45,446 nucleotides of DNA from Paludibacteraceae bacterium (GCA_017509715.1 JAFWOU010000007.1:1-45446), one strand, 5' to 3'. Shown: positions 33,048 to 41,657, counted from the stretch's first letter. Notes: generated from the sequence alone by a model not told the origin. Translations and numbers: made by a program.

Positions 33048-34460
33048 TTACAGCACTTCGTGCAGTATCTCACTTACCGTCGGATGCGGGAAGATCACCT
33101 GTTCCATCTCGCTCACGGTATACCCCATACGTACGGCGAACGAAGCGGCTGCTACGAACTCCGAGCAGGGGTTGCCGATCATGTGTACGCCTAATACGGT
33201 CTTGTTTTTGCTATCTACGAGCATCTTGCACAGGCCCGTCTCGCCGTCGTTCTCGGCCATGAAGCGGCCCGAGAAGGTCATGGGCAGTTTCCGTACCTCG
33301 TAGAAGGTCTCTACGCCACCTGCTTTCTCCAGTCCGGCCGGGCCTTCCATCTCGGTGTAAAACGCACGCACCTGTTCTTCGGTCAGTCCCACGCTGGCTA
33401 TCTCCGGATTGGTATATACCACCGACGGCACAGCATTATACGCAATGCGCTGCAGCGGTATCTGGCGCAGCATACGGCCTACGCACACCTCTGCCTGACG
33501 CGAAGCTACGTGGGCCAGCATGATCTTGCCCGTCACGTCGCCGCAGGCATAGACATTCGGCAGGTTGGTCTTCATAAACTCGTCCACCACGATGCCACCT
33601 CGGTGCATCTCCAGGTCGGTCAACGCCTCCAGGCCCTGCATGTTAGCCCGGCGACCTACGCTGACGAGGATCTTATCAGCACTCAGAGTACTCGGAGTAT
33701 TCAGATTATTCGGATTACTCTGACTAACCATCACCTCATTGCCCTCCAGGCGCTCGACTTTTGTCGATGTCAGGATCTTCACCCCGGCTTTCTGGTATTT
33801 CTCCTTTAGGATGCTCACTACCTCCTGATCCAGGTTCGGCAGGATGGTCGGCATCGCTTCGATGACTGTCACCTCTACGCCCAACTCGTGGTACAACGTG
33901 GCAAACTCCATGCCTATCACGCCACCACCTACGATGATGATTTTGCCCGGCAACTCCGTGGCTGCCAAAGCATCTGTCGAATCCCATACATGCGGGTTGT
34001 CCTTGATGCCCGGTATAGGCGGTACGAAATTGGTACTACCGGTGCAAATCATGAGGTTCTCGGCCTCGTAGGTCTCACCGTTGCACTGAATGCTGATGGC
34101 CGTCGGCTGATAGCTCAGTACCGTGGCCGCACCGCTCACGAGCGTACAATGCTCGTTCTGTAGTCTTTGCTTGATACCGGCAACCAGCTTACGCACTACG
34201 ATGGTCTTGCGTTTCTGCATGGCTGCATAGTCAAAAGCCACGTTCTCGGCCGTCACGCCGTACTTCTGAGCATGCGTGGCGTTGTAGTACTGCTTGGCGC
34301 CATACAGGAGCGACTTGGTCGGGATACAACCTACGTTCAGGCACGTTCCGCCCAGCGCATTCTGCTCAAAGAGCACCACTTCTTTTCCGGCTTTCGAAGC
34401 CTTTTCTGCAGCGGTGTAGCCGGCAGGGCCTCCGCCAATGATAGCAAGAAAATATCTCAT
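33048..34460 (-). CDS. lpdA: Dihydrolipoyl dehydrogenase
   Basis: 470 aa FAD flavoenzyme, the E3 component that reoxidises lipoyl groups in 2-oxoacid dehydrogenase or glycine cleavage complexes. Redox pair C40-C45 (GGTCLNVGCIPTK), FAD motif IIGGGPAGYTAAEKA (8-22), NAD motif IIVGGGVIGMEFA, and the C-terminal active-site HPTVSE. Residues about 245-260 (SQSNPNNLNTPSTLS) come from a degenerate ATTCGGA-type repeat. No E1 or E2 genes nearby. Confidence 0.93.
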   Translation of the reverse strand: MRYFLAIIGGGPAGYTAAEKASKAGKEVVLFEQNALGGTCLNVGCIPTKSLLYGAKQYYNATHAQKYGVTAENVAFDYAAMQKRKTIVVRKLVAGIKQRLQNEHCTLVSGAATVLSYQPTAISIQCNGETYEAENLMICTGSTNFVPPIPGIKDNPHVWDSTDALAATELPGKIIIVGGGVIGMEFATLYHELGVEVTVIEAMPTILPNLDQEVVSILKEKYQKAGVKILTSTKVERLEGNEVMVSQSNPNNLNTPSTLSADKILVSVGRRANMQGLEALTDLEMHRGGIVVDEFMKTNLPNVYACGDVTGKIMLAHVASRQAEVCVGRMLRQIPLQRIAYNAVPSVVYTNPEIASVGLTEEQVRAFYTEMEGPAGLEKAGGVETFYEVRKLPMTFSGRFMAENDGETGLCKMLVDSKNKTVLGVHMIGNPCSEFVAAASFAVRMGYTVSEMEQVIFPHPTVSEILHEVL

Positions 34461-34475
34461 AGCTCAATTCTTATT

Positions 34476-35162
34476 TCATTTCTTCTCTTTTATTCTAATC
34501 TCCGGATTGGATTGCACGACAACGGAGTTAGCAGGCACATCTTGCGTGAGCCAGACGTTACCGCCAATGACCGTATCGTGACCAATAGTCACACGACCAA
34601 GGATGGAGGTGTTGGAATAGACCGTGACATTATCTTCCAAGATCGGGTGACGAGGGATATCCATGGGTTTACCATCGGCATCGTATTCGAAGTTCTTCGC
34701 ACCGAGTGTGACACCTTGATAGAGCACCACGTGCGAACCGATGATAGCCGTCTCGCCAATCACCACTCCCGTTCCATGGTCGATACAGAAGTAGTCGTCT
34801 ATCTGAGCCGCCGGGTGAATATCTATACCCGTACGGGCGTGTGCCAACTCGGTCAACATACGGGGGATACGTGGAACGCCCAAATGATACAACACATGCG
34901 CCGCACGATAATGTATCATCTCGAAGGTAAGCGGGTATGATAGAATCACTTCCCCCCGATCTGTGACGGCGGGATCGTTGTGTAGCACTGCATCGACATC
35001 CGTATTTACGAGACGCGCAATGGACGGCACTTCCGCCCAGAAGGCATCCGGCAAGCACAAGTCATCCGGTGCCTCCACTGCAGGAAAATAGCCCGGAAAG
35101 ATGACGCTCTGCAAATGGGCAACGAATTGCTTCAGTTGTTGGATATTAAGTAAACCTATCAT
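34476..35162 (-). CDS. cysE: Serine O-acetyltransferase
   Basis: 228 aa. Acetylates serine with acetyl-CoA, committing it to cysteine. Left-handed beta-helix hexapeptides run from GIDIHPAAQI through GTGVVIGETAIIGSHVVLYQ to VIGGNVWLTQDVPANSVV; the catalytic His lies in CIDHGTG. Resembles the EpsC-like short form. The start overlaps the cysK stop (ATGA). Confidence 0.92.
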   Translation of the reverse strand: MIGLLNIQQLKQFVAHLQSVIFPGYFPAVEAPDDLCLPDAFWAEVPSIARLVNTDVDAVLHNDPAVTDRGEVILSYPLTFEMIHYRAAHVLYHLGVPRIPRMLTELAHARTGIDIHPAAQIDDYFCIDHGTGVVIGETAIIGSHVVLYQGVTLGAKNFEYDADGKPMDIPRHPILEDNVTVYSNTSILGRVTIGHDTVIGGNVWLTQDVPANSVVVQSNPEIRIKEKK

Positions 35163-36046
35163 AATATACTCAAATATCGTTCGCCGGTATCGGGCAGCAA
35201 AACAACAATGGTCTTGTCTTGGTATTCAGGCATCTTCACTAACCGAATAGCCGCAGCGTAAGCAGCACCCGATGAGATGCCTACCAGCAATCCGTGATCC
35301 GCAGCAAGCGTACGTGCAGCCTGCATCGCCTCGTCGTCTGCAACGGGCATAACGCGGTCAACATAGTCGGCTTGATACGTCTCCGGCACAAAGTTGGCTC
35401 CTATGCCTTGTATCTTATGCGAACCGGCGTGACCTTCCGTCAGTAGTGGCGACGATGCAGGTTCTACCGCAATGATTTCTATCTTTGCATTGTGCTCTTT
35501 CAGTGCTCGCCCAACGCCGCTCACCGTACCGCCTGTTCCGACGCCGGCAATGAACACATCCACCTGCCCTTCCGTATCTTTCCATATCTCTTGGCCGGTC
35601 GTGGCATAGTGAATGGCTGGATTGGACGGATTGGTGAACTGACCTAAAATAACGGCATTCGGCGTTTCGTCACGCAGCGCTTCGGCTTTCTGAACAGCGC
35701 CTTTCATTCCTTCCGAACCGGGCGTCAGAACCAGTTCCGCGCCATATGCGGCTAACAAGTTACGACGCTCAACGGACATCGTCTCCGGCATCGTCAGGAC
35801 CACCTTATAACCTTTCAGCCGACCAATCCATGCCAATCCGACACCGGTATTACCAGAAGTCGGTTCAATAATCGTCGCTCCCGGTGTCAGCACACCGCTA
35901 CGCTCCGCATCTTCTATCATCGCCAACGCGGGGCGGTCTTTCACACTACCACCAGGGTTAAATCGCTCCATCTTGAGCAGTAAACGCGGTTGTATCTCTA
36001 TCATCGGCGTCTTGCCGATCAGTTCAATCAAATTTTTAACAATCAT
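35159..36046 (-). CDS. cysK: Cysteine synthase (O-acetylserine sulfhydrylase)
   Basis: 295 aa from ATG 36046, which overlaps the upstream stop as ATGA; the longer frame upstream lies in the other gene. PLP-binding lysine K36 (NPGGSVKDRP), substrate loop PTSGNTG (62-68) and GVGTGGT phosphate loop. Combines O-acetylserine with sulfide; adjacent cysE can form the cysteine synthase complex. Residue after VKDR is Pro where many family members have Ile or Ala, a small oddity. Confidence 0.94.
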   Translation of the reverse strand: MIVKNLIELIGKTPMIEIQPRLLLKMERFNPGGSVKDRPALAMIEDAERSGVLTPGATIIEPTSGNTGVGLAWIGRLKGYKVVLTMPETMSVERRNLLAAYGAELVLTPGSEGMKGAVQKAEALRDETPNAVILGQFTNPSNPAIHYATTGQEIWKDTEGQVDVFIAGVGTGGTVSGVGRALKEHNAKIEIIAVEPASSPLLTEGHAGSHKIQGIGANFVPETYQADYVDRVMPVADDEAMQAARTLAADHGLLVGISSGAAYAAAIRLVKMPEYQDKTIVVLLPDTGERYLSIL

Positions 36047-36489
36047 ACTTCGTTTGTATTTTTTAAATAGATTCGTACTGCCTCTGCTATCATTTCTTGG
36101 CAGGGCGCTTTTCGGCATGATGGAGCGTCTTCCGGACGCGGAGCAAGCCCTAATAATTCGGCGCATATGAGCGAACCGTACTGTTCCTTGAACTGTCCTG
36201 CCAGGTCGCGTACCAGCGCATAGTTGGCCATCTTTCCGTCGTTGTCGTGCGGAGTGGCACTTCCGTTCTGCAAACCGGCAAGCATAAACATACCACTTGC
36301 CGCACCGCAGACAAGCCGCATTCTGCCCATGCCGCCGCCAAACGAAGCAGACAGGCGAAGAGCAAGTTTCTCGTCTTGGATGCCATACAAATCCGCACAG
36401 GAAGCGAACACCGCTTGGGCGCAGTTAAACCCCTGTTTAAACAGTTCTATTGCGCGTTGCGCGCGCATCTCGATATCTTGTTCTGTCAT
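36043..36489 (-). CDS. C_GCAxxG_C_C family redox-type protein
   Basis: 148 aa from ATG 36489 (MTEQDIEMRAQRAIELFKQG). The four-part Cys pattern is present: FNCAQAVF, RLVCGAASGMFMLAG, LICAELLG and SCRKAPCQE. The family is small, probably binds a redox cofactor or metal and is often near electron-transfer or sulfur genes. The promoter -7 box ends 9 bp from the ATG, so the mRNA should be nearly leaderless. The 13-residue upstream extension would overlap the promoter and is rejected. First gene of the cys-lpd-efflux run. Confidence 0.85.
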   Translation of the reverse strand: MTEQDIEMRAQRAIELFKQGFNCAQAVFASCADLYGIQDEKLALRLSASFGGGMGRMRLVCGAASGMFMLAGLQNGSATPHDNDGKMANYALVRDLAGQFKEQYGSLICAELLGLAPRPEDAPSCRKAPCQEMIAEAVRIYLKNTNEV

Positions 36490-36497
36490 AGCGGCTG

Positions 36498-36528
36498 CAA
36501 AATTACAACAAAAATTTGGAATATACAA
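36498..36528 (-). promoter_or_regulatory. Promoter of the cys-lpd-efflux operon
   Basis: Minus strand: TTG (36528-36526), 20-nt spacer, TAATTTTG (36505-36498). Predicted start of transcription is 1-3 nt before the ATG at 36489. Confidence 0.85.
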
Positions 36529-36530
36529 GA

Positions 36531-36585
36531 TTTTGACCGAAAAAATATCGTCTATGCTTGCATAAGCAGTATTTTTCGGTCAAAA
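36531..36585. promoter_or_regulatory. Long inverted repeat upstream of the cys promoter
   Basis: Left arm TTTTGACCGAAAAAATA (36531-36547), right arm TATTTTTCGGTCAAAA (36570-36585), one bulged base; inner hairpin TGCTT-GCAT-AAGCA. Touches the -33 box. May be an operator, or the end of the upstream transcript. Confidence 0.55.
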
Positions 36586-36592
36586 GATTGTT

Positions 36593-36650
36593 GTTCGCAC
36601 AAAGATGCGAACGTAAATTCGGAGGGAACCCACCCTAAATTTATTTAGGG
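36593..36650 (-). terminator. Paired hairpins after the small barrel gene
   Basis: CCCTAAAT/ATTTAGGG (36633-36650) and GTTCGCA/TGCGAAC (36593-36612). On the minus strand the second is followed by AACAATCTTTT. Likely end of the GH53-like and barrel transcript. Confidence 0.55.
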
Positions 36651-36687
36651 AAGGGGCGTGCCGAAGTTACTATATTCTGGGCAGGAT

Positions 36688-37254
36688 TTAGTGCTTTATT
36701 TTCCGTCCGAAGTTATAACCCACACGGATGGCGGGTTCGATTGTGGCTGTCTCACGGGCCAGCGAAGCATGGTAGGTCAGCTCACCCATCATGTACCAGC
36801 GATCGGTGATATACTTGCCGAAACGCACCTCCACGGGCAGCGACATATCCAGGTCGTACAGTCCGAATCCCGTGCAAGGTGCTACGCCTATCAGCCAAGG
36901 ACGGTTTTGCAGGTCACCGAAGGCCATCTGCAGACCGGCTGTCAGGCGGAAAGCGACGTGGAAATGGTCGGTGGTGCTATACTGCTTGAACTCCCCCCAG
37001 AAACCGCCACCACCGGTCAGGTAGAAACCCATCGCAAAGTGGTCGTTCACGGGATAGGCGCAGTCATAGCCTATGTTGAGCGATAGGCCGGCACCCGGCA
37101 GGTCACGCATCTCGATCGGCAGACCCACGCTCCAACTCAGTCCTTTGAGGGTCGTATAATCACGTTCTTGTGCAAAGGTCGGAATAGACAAAAGACATAA
37201 GACCGCTACGCTAAAAGACAAAAGACAAATATGTTTTTTCATATACGTTTTCAT
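36688..37254 (-). CDS. Small outer membrane beta-barrel protein
   Basis: 188 aa with a signal peptide (MKKHICLLSFSVAVLCLLSI region, ending TFAQ; the second Met at residue 5 may be the true start). Mature part has alternating strand pattern and aromatic-ended strands (MGFYLTGGGGFWGEF, ATIEPAIRVGYNFGRKIKH). ATG overlaps the glycosidase stop (ATGA), so the two are one unit. No family-specific motif recognised. Confidence 0.75.
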   Translation of the reverse strand: MKTYMKKHICLLSFSVAVLCLLSIPTFAQERDYTTLKGLSWSVGLPIEMRDLPGAGLSLNIGYDCAYPVNDHFAMGFYLTGGGGFWGEFKQYSTTDHFHVAFRLTAGLQMAFGDLQNRPWLIGVAPCTGFGLYDLDMSLPVEVRFGKYITDRWYMMGELTYHASLARETATIEPAIRVGYNFGRKIKH

Positions 37255-38990
37255 TTTACGATATCTTTATGATTCACCAAAATCTGTTTTGCCGTACCTA
37301 CTTTGTTCTCAAACGTGAACATCGACATCGGGTACCACTCGCCTTCGTAGTCGGGAGCCCAATAGCGGATACCGATCAGTCCGTGGTCCCGTCCCCAAGC
37401 AATGACGTCGGCATAGATATCTGCCTGTCCCTGCTGGTCTTTCTTGTAGTTGCTCAACTGGCTATTCCATCCGGCAAAGGGTCCTACCATTTCCTGCGAG
37501 GGATACGAGAACTCACCAATGAAGACGGGCAAGCCGCATTTCTTATTGATACGCGTCACGGTCTTGGTGAACAGTTTCCACTTGTTAAAGCTCATCGCCG
37601 GTGCCGAGGGATAATAGCTGATACCGGCGGTCTGCATGTCGTAGCCGTGATTGGTCATGTAGGTAAAGAACGAGGCCGAGCTGCGCGGCGTAGAAACCAC
37701 GGTCGCAATATGGGTCGAGAACTTCGCCTGCATCGGATCCTTGCCGGCCTTGGTATAGGCCTTGCGAATACCGCGTTGCACGGCGGCCAGGGTCTGAGCC
37801 TCGTATTTCCATACGTGGCGCTTGAGCCATGCCAAGCTGAACAGCGACGACATATAGCGCTTCATCGCACCGGCATTCGCCAACTTCTGGTCAAACGAGT
37901 TAGGCATACCGATACCGATGCCGGCAAAGCCGAAGTTGGCTTCGTTGCCCAGGTTCCAATCGTTGACCGTGGCGCCTGTAGCCAGGATCGAATCGCCTAC
38001 AAACTCGCCGTATATCTCCAGCACGGTGCAGATATCCTCCAGCGAGAGTTCTTCCCACTTGGCATCGCCGTTCTTGAGGATGCGTGCCCAGGTGGGATTG
38101 GTGGCATACAGCTCGGGATAGTCCGACTTGTAGAAACGCGGTGCCTGCGTGCCGTCCATATCCATATAGATATACGCGCACATGATCTCCGGGTTGATGG
38201 GGATATTCAGGCTGGCGGCTATGCGGCAGGTCTGCATCACCTGGTCGAAGGTATGTACGTTGGCGTTCTCGTCGGGCTTGCCGTCCGTGGTGTTGTCCAG
38301 CGTGCCGTCGGCTTTGTAGGTCTTATGACGCTTGGTGGCCAAGCGTACGTACATCTCGGTCGAACCCAGCGACTGGTAGATCTTCTGCAGGTCAGCCGGC
38401 GTGGTGGCGGTCTGATCGCCTACCTTGAAGGTATAGCCTGCCTCAAACTGATTAAGCGTGAACGGACTCAGCGAGAGCGCTACGCGGAAAGGCTCAGACG
38501 AGGCCGACTGTTGCGCACTCTTGATGGCCGCATAGCCTATGAAGTCCTCTTCGCTGTCTTCGTTGGTCAGTTCGGCAAAGATAGCCGGGTCGATAGCCTC
38601 CACGAGGCCGATATACTCTATCCTATCTGCGGCGCCGCCTGCTTCACACAGCATGACGATCGACGAACTACGTCCGGCCTGATGGGCACCCATCACGTGG
38701 TTGCCTTTGGCGCGAAGCGTCACGCGGAATTGATGAATACCCGACTCCAGTGCGCCGGTATACGTAGCCTCCATATGGCCATACACATCCGCTACGGCCA
38801 GGGTCACTTCCGCCGGATCCATTACGGCCAGATAGACGTCCGTTGTACCGTTAAACGGATTCGGGTTGTTCTGCGAGAGCAGGAAACCCTGACTCGCCTT
38901 CAGCTCGTCCATGTCGAACACATGTTCCAAGTTCTGCGCGCTGACAGTCATGCTCAGCAACGCCACGAAAAAGAGGATAAATTTTCTCAT
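37251..38990 (-). CDS. Secreted glycoside hydrolase, GH53-like, with N-terminal FlgD/T9SS-like domain
   Basis: 579 aa from ATG 38990 (MRKFILFFVALLSMTVSAQ, signal peptide); the frame extends upstream past the promoter, but that part is not coding. Residues about 35-115 (SQNNPNPFNGTTDVYLAV, LAVADVYGHMEATYTG) look like the FlgD-type sandwich usually found at the C-terminus of type IX secretion cargo. Catalytic part: VNDWNLGNEANFGF near 343-357 gives the acid/base Glu and GEFSYPSQE near 491 the nucleophile, the layout of GH53 endo-galactanases in a TIM barrel. Divergent from an AraC regulator that probably controls it. Confidence 0.7.
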   Translation of the reverse strand: MRKFILFFVALLSMTVSAQNLEHVFDMDELKASQGFLLSQNNPNPFNGTTDVYLAVMDPAEVTLAVADVYGHMEATYTGALESGIHQFRVTLRAKGNHVMGAHQAGRSSSIVMLCEAGGAADRIEYIGLVEAIDPAIFAELTNEDSEEDFIGYAAIKSAQQSASSEPFRVALSLSPFTLNQFEAGYTFKVGDQTATTPADLQKIYQSLGSTEMYVRLATKRHKTYKADGTLDNTTDGKPDENANVHTFDQVMQTCRIAASLNIPINPEIMCAYIYMDMDGTQAPRFYKSDYPELYATNPTWARILKNGDAKWEELSLEDICTVLEIYGEFVGDSILATGATVNDWNLGNEANFGFAGIGIGMPNSFDQKLANAGAMKRYMSSLFSLAWLKRHVWKYEAQTLAAVQRGIRKAYTKAGKDPMQAKFSTHIATVVSTPRSSASFFTYMTNHGYDMQTAGISYYPSAPAMSFNKWKLFTKTVTRINKKCGLPVFIGEFSYPSQEMVGPFAGWNSQLSNYKKDQQGQADIYADVIAWGRDHGLIGIRYWAPDYEGEWYPMSMFTFENKVGTAKQILVNHKDIVK

Positions 38991-39016
38991 ACAGTCTGTA
39001 TTTTGATTTGACGGTG

Positions 39017-39047
39017 CAAAATTACTGCTTTTTGCGCATACCCACAA
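39017..39047 (-). promoter_or_regulatory. Promoter of the GH53-like gene
   Basis: Minus strand: TTG (39047-39045), 20-nt spacer, TAATTTTG (39024-39017), 27 bp above the start codon. Confidence 0.8.
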
Positions 39048-39090
39048 GGGGGCAAATTCACTAAAATTGTTCTCTTTTTCACATTTTCGC

Positions 39091-39121
39091 TTGCACATGT
39101 CAAAAAAATGTTGTAATTTTG
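39091..39121 (+). promoter_or_regulatory. Promoter of the AraC regulator
   Basis: TTG (39091-39093), 20-nt spacer beginning CACATGTCAAAAAA, TAATTTTG (39114-39121). Confidence 0.85.
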
Positions 39122-39158
39122 CAGTCGAAAACCCAAATGGAACATCGTAAATGACCAA

Positions 39159-40055
39159 ATGGTAAATGATTTTATGCAACATTCTACGCAAATACCCGAG
39201 ATCCCGCGCTTGGAGAATTACGACTATTTTGCCTGGCATAGCGTCCTGCGGCAAGATGGTCACGAACTGCTGACCCTTTCCCGTCTGGAGGGCGAACTGC
39301 CCGATGTGCCCGAGCATTTTACGCCACCTACGTATGCCCTGGAGTTTGTGGAGCGGGGCACGATCCGCGGACAGATCAATCATATCCCTGTGGAGTTGCA
39401 AGCCAACTCCTGCGCCATCTATTTTGCCGACAGCCTGCTGGAGAAGCCCCGGGTGAGTGCCGACTGCGTGTTCTACATCTTAGGTTTTACGGCCCGGTTT
39501 GCGGAGACGCTCCAGACGCATATCTCTCAGAATCAGCTCTCTCAGCTGCTCATGCGGCCCAGTTGGCAGATCTCCGAAGAGCAGATGCAGATCGTCCGGC
39601 AGTACATCGCCCTGCTGCGTCCCGTCATTGATGGCAATTACGTCCGGGCCGCCTACGATTTGGTACGTTCCTTGCTTCATTTCCTGGCGCAAGACTACAA
39701 GGTGGACGTGCAGTCCACCCACTCTCTCTCGCGTGGCGAGCAGATATGCGGTCAGTATTTGTCATTAGTCGAGATGCATTGCCGCGAGCAGCATACCGTC
39801 GAGTGGTACGCCGACCGGATGCACCTCTCGCCTAAATACCTGTCCAACGTCGTCAAGCAGACCTTGGGTTCGTCGCCCAACTCGTATATTGACGAGGCGC
39901 TGGTTCGTCAGGCCAAGTCCCTTTTGTCCTCTACTTCACTTTCCATCCAGCAGATCTCCGACCGCCTGGGCTTCCAAAACCAGAGCCATTTCGGCACCTT
40001 CTTCAAGCGCCGCACCTCCCTCAGCCCCAAAGCCTTCAAGACCCTGATGTCGTAA
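39159..40055 (+). CDS. AraC family transcription regulator
   Basis: 298 aa. N-terminal cupin-like ligand region (about 20-110), C-terminal double helix-turn-helix (about 200-295: HTVEWYADRMHLSPKYLSNV and SLSIQQISDRLGFQNQSHFG then FFKRRTSLSPKAFK). Divergent from the GH53-like gene with about 70 bp between core promoters, so local control of glycan use is likely. The start MVNDFMQ is the first ATG in frame; a second Met at residue 6 is possible. Confidence 0.9.
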   Translation: MVNDFMQHSTQIPEIPRLENYDYFAWHSVLRQDGHELLTLSRLEGELPDVPEHFTPPTYALEFVERGTIRGQINHIPVELQANSCAIYFADSLLEKPRVSADCVFYILGFTARFAETLQTHISQNQLSQLLMRPSWQISEEQMQIVRQYIALLRPVIDGNYVRAAYDLVRSLLHFLAQDYKVDVQSTHSLSRGEQICGQYLSLVEMHCREQHTVEWYADRMHLSPKYLSNVVKQTLGSSPNSYIDEALVRQAKSLLSSTSLSIQQISDRLGFQNQSHFGTFFKRRTSLSPKAFKTLMS

Positions 40056-40080
40056 AATAGCACTTTTTTTCGACAAATCC

Positions 40081-40152
40081 TTGCATATATCAGAAAATAG
40101 TTGTAATTTTGTATCGACTTTCACTTTGTGGGAGTTTTGTGCAGTAATTTTG
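40081..40152 (+). promoter_or_regulatory. Tandem promoters of the WYL gene
   Basis: Upstream: TTG (40081-40083), 20-nt spacer beginning CATATATCAGAAAA, TAATTTTG (40104-40111). Downstream: second TAATTTTG (40145-40152) with a TTG at 40126-40128, spacing 16, so weaker. The second would give a leader of about 15 nt. Confidence 0.75.
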
Positions 40153-40173
40153 CAGCCGAAAATCGTAACACAC

Positions 40174-41112
40174 ATGAAAACGAGAAATCTAAAATCCTCT
40201 ACGGCCTATCTATTCAACTGCTATATTTGGCTTTTGAACACCATCCTACGCGGTCCTATTTCACGCGCCGCGATAGACGAGAAATGGGCGCATTCGCGAG
40301 TCAATGAGTACAAACAAGACTACCTCCCGGAAAGCAATTTTCATCGTTGGAAAAGCACTATAGAGGAGCTTTTTGAGATCAAAATCAAATGCAATTCCCA
40401 CAACGAGTACTTCATCGAAGAGGCTGCCGACATGCGAAGTGAAGATATGCGCATGCGCATGCTAAACCTTATGTCTATCAACAATCTCCTGAAAGACAGC
40501 AAAGAGCTATCCGATCAAATCCTGTTTGAACCCGTTCCCTCCGGCGAGAAGTTCCTTGCTCCAATCATTGAAGCCATGCGCGACAAGACCGCTATTATGA
40601 TGACTTATCAGAGTTTCACACATGACCATTCGTCCACGTTTATCATCGAACCGTATTGCCTCAAGATGTTCAAGCAACGCTGGTATCTCCTCGCTTATTC
40701 TCCGGATATTGACAAGACGCTCATCTACTCACTCGATCGTGTGCATGCGATTGAACCGACTACGCACAAATACCAGTTACCGAAAGACTTCCATGCCGAG
40801 GCCTATTTCAAAAACACGTACGGCGTTACCGGCTGTGAAGACGAGCCGGAGGAAATCAAAATATGTATCGATGCCATGCAAGCGAACTACCTGCGTACCC
40901 TCCCGCTCCATGCCTCGCAACAAGAGATCGAGCGCAACGACGACTATTCCATCTTCCGCTTTTATATGGTGCCTTCCTATGAGTTCTTGCAGGAACTGCG
41001 TAAATATGGCTCTGACGTACAGGTGATTTCGCCCGAATCCGTCCGTTCGGAGTTCGCGGCTGACGCAGAAAGTTTATACGATATTTATACAGGAAAGGAT
41101 ACTTGGGTATGA
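40174..41112 (+). CDS. WYL domain transcription regulator
   Basis: 312 aa from ATG 40174. N-terminal winged helix (about 15-80), WYL ligand-sensing domain with RWYLLAYSP (about 166-174), and a C-terminal WCX-type domain (EEIKICIDAMQANYLRTLPL, then EFLQELRKYGSDVQVISPES). WYL regulators often respond to nucleotides or nucleic acids and are frequent beside defence genes. Stop overlaps the exonuclease start (ATGA), implying coupled translation. Confidence 0.9.
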   Translation: MKTRNLKSSTAYLFNCYIWLLNTILRGPISRAAIDEKWAHSRVNEYKQDYLPESNFHRWKSTIEELFEIKIKCNSHNEYFIEEAADMRSEDMRMRMLNLMSINNLLKDSKELSDQILFEPVPSGEKFLAPIIEAMRDKTAIMMTYQSFTHDHSSTFIIEPYCLKMFKQRWYLLAYSPDIDKTLIYSLDRVHAIEPTTHKYQLPKDFHAEAYFKNTYGVTGCEDEPEEIKICIDAMQANYLRTLPLHASQQEIERNDDYSIFRFYMVPSYEFLQELRKYGSDVQVISPESVRSEFAADAESLYDIYTGKDTWV

Positions 41113-41630
41113 AAAATTTTGTAGCTATCGACTTTGAGACCGCCAACGGCAAACGTTCCAGTATCTGCTCGGTAGGTGCGGTCATCGTGAAGAACGGAGA
41201 AATCGTTGACTCCTTCTATTCCTTGGTAAAACCCACACCTAACTACTATGCCTGGTTTTGCCAAGAAGTACATGGCCTCGACTACTGCGATACAGACGAT
41301 GCCGAACTCTTTCCGGATGTCTGGGCACATCTTCAGGAAAAAGTGCATGCATATTTCCCATACATAGAGGATGGCGAAGTCCCCTTTATTGCCCACAACG
41401 CTCGTTTTGACGAAGGCTGTCTACGTGCTGCTTTTGCTACCTTTGAGTTGGCACTACCGTCATACGAGTTCTTAGACACCCTCGCGGCTTCCCGTCAACA
41501 CTTCGGTTCGTCACTCCCGAATCATCAACTACATACCGTCGCAGCGGTTTGTGGCTATGATCTGCAAAACCATCACCATGCCCTCGCCGACGCCGAAGCC
41601 TGCGCATGGATAGCAAGAGAAATCATATAA
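41109..41630 (+). CDS. DEDD-type 3'-5' exonuclease
   Basis: 173 aa. Exo motifs: FVAIDFETANG (about 4-14, the DxE pair), IAHNARFDEGCL (about 95-106), and HHALADAEACA (about 156-166), the DEDDh pattern of DnaQ-like exonucleases. Stand-alone domain. Coupled to the WYL regulator. Confidence 0.9.
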   Translation: MKNFVAIDFETANGKRSSICSVGAVIVKNGEIVDSFYSLVKPTPNYYAWFCQEVHGLDYCDTDDAELFPDVWAHLQEKVHAYFPYIEDGEVPFIAHNARFDEGCLRAAFATFELALPSYEFLDTLAASRQHFGSSLPNHQLHTVAAVCGYDLQNHHHALADAEACAWIAREII

Positions 41631-41657
41631 TTGTATAACCTTATAACTTGGAAAATT

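Noticed and set aside
33011..33073. Longer N-terminus for the MATE protein
   Set aside because: The extra residues are coded by the heptamer repeat and by the end of lpdA; the family start fits GTG 33010.
38991..39401. 137-residue N-terminal extension of the GH53-like protein
   Set aside because: It would run through the promoter and the AraC start, and the signal peptide begins at 38990.
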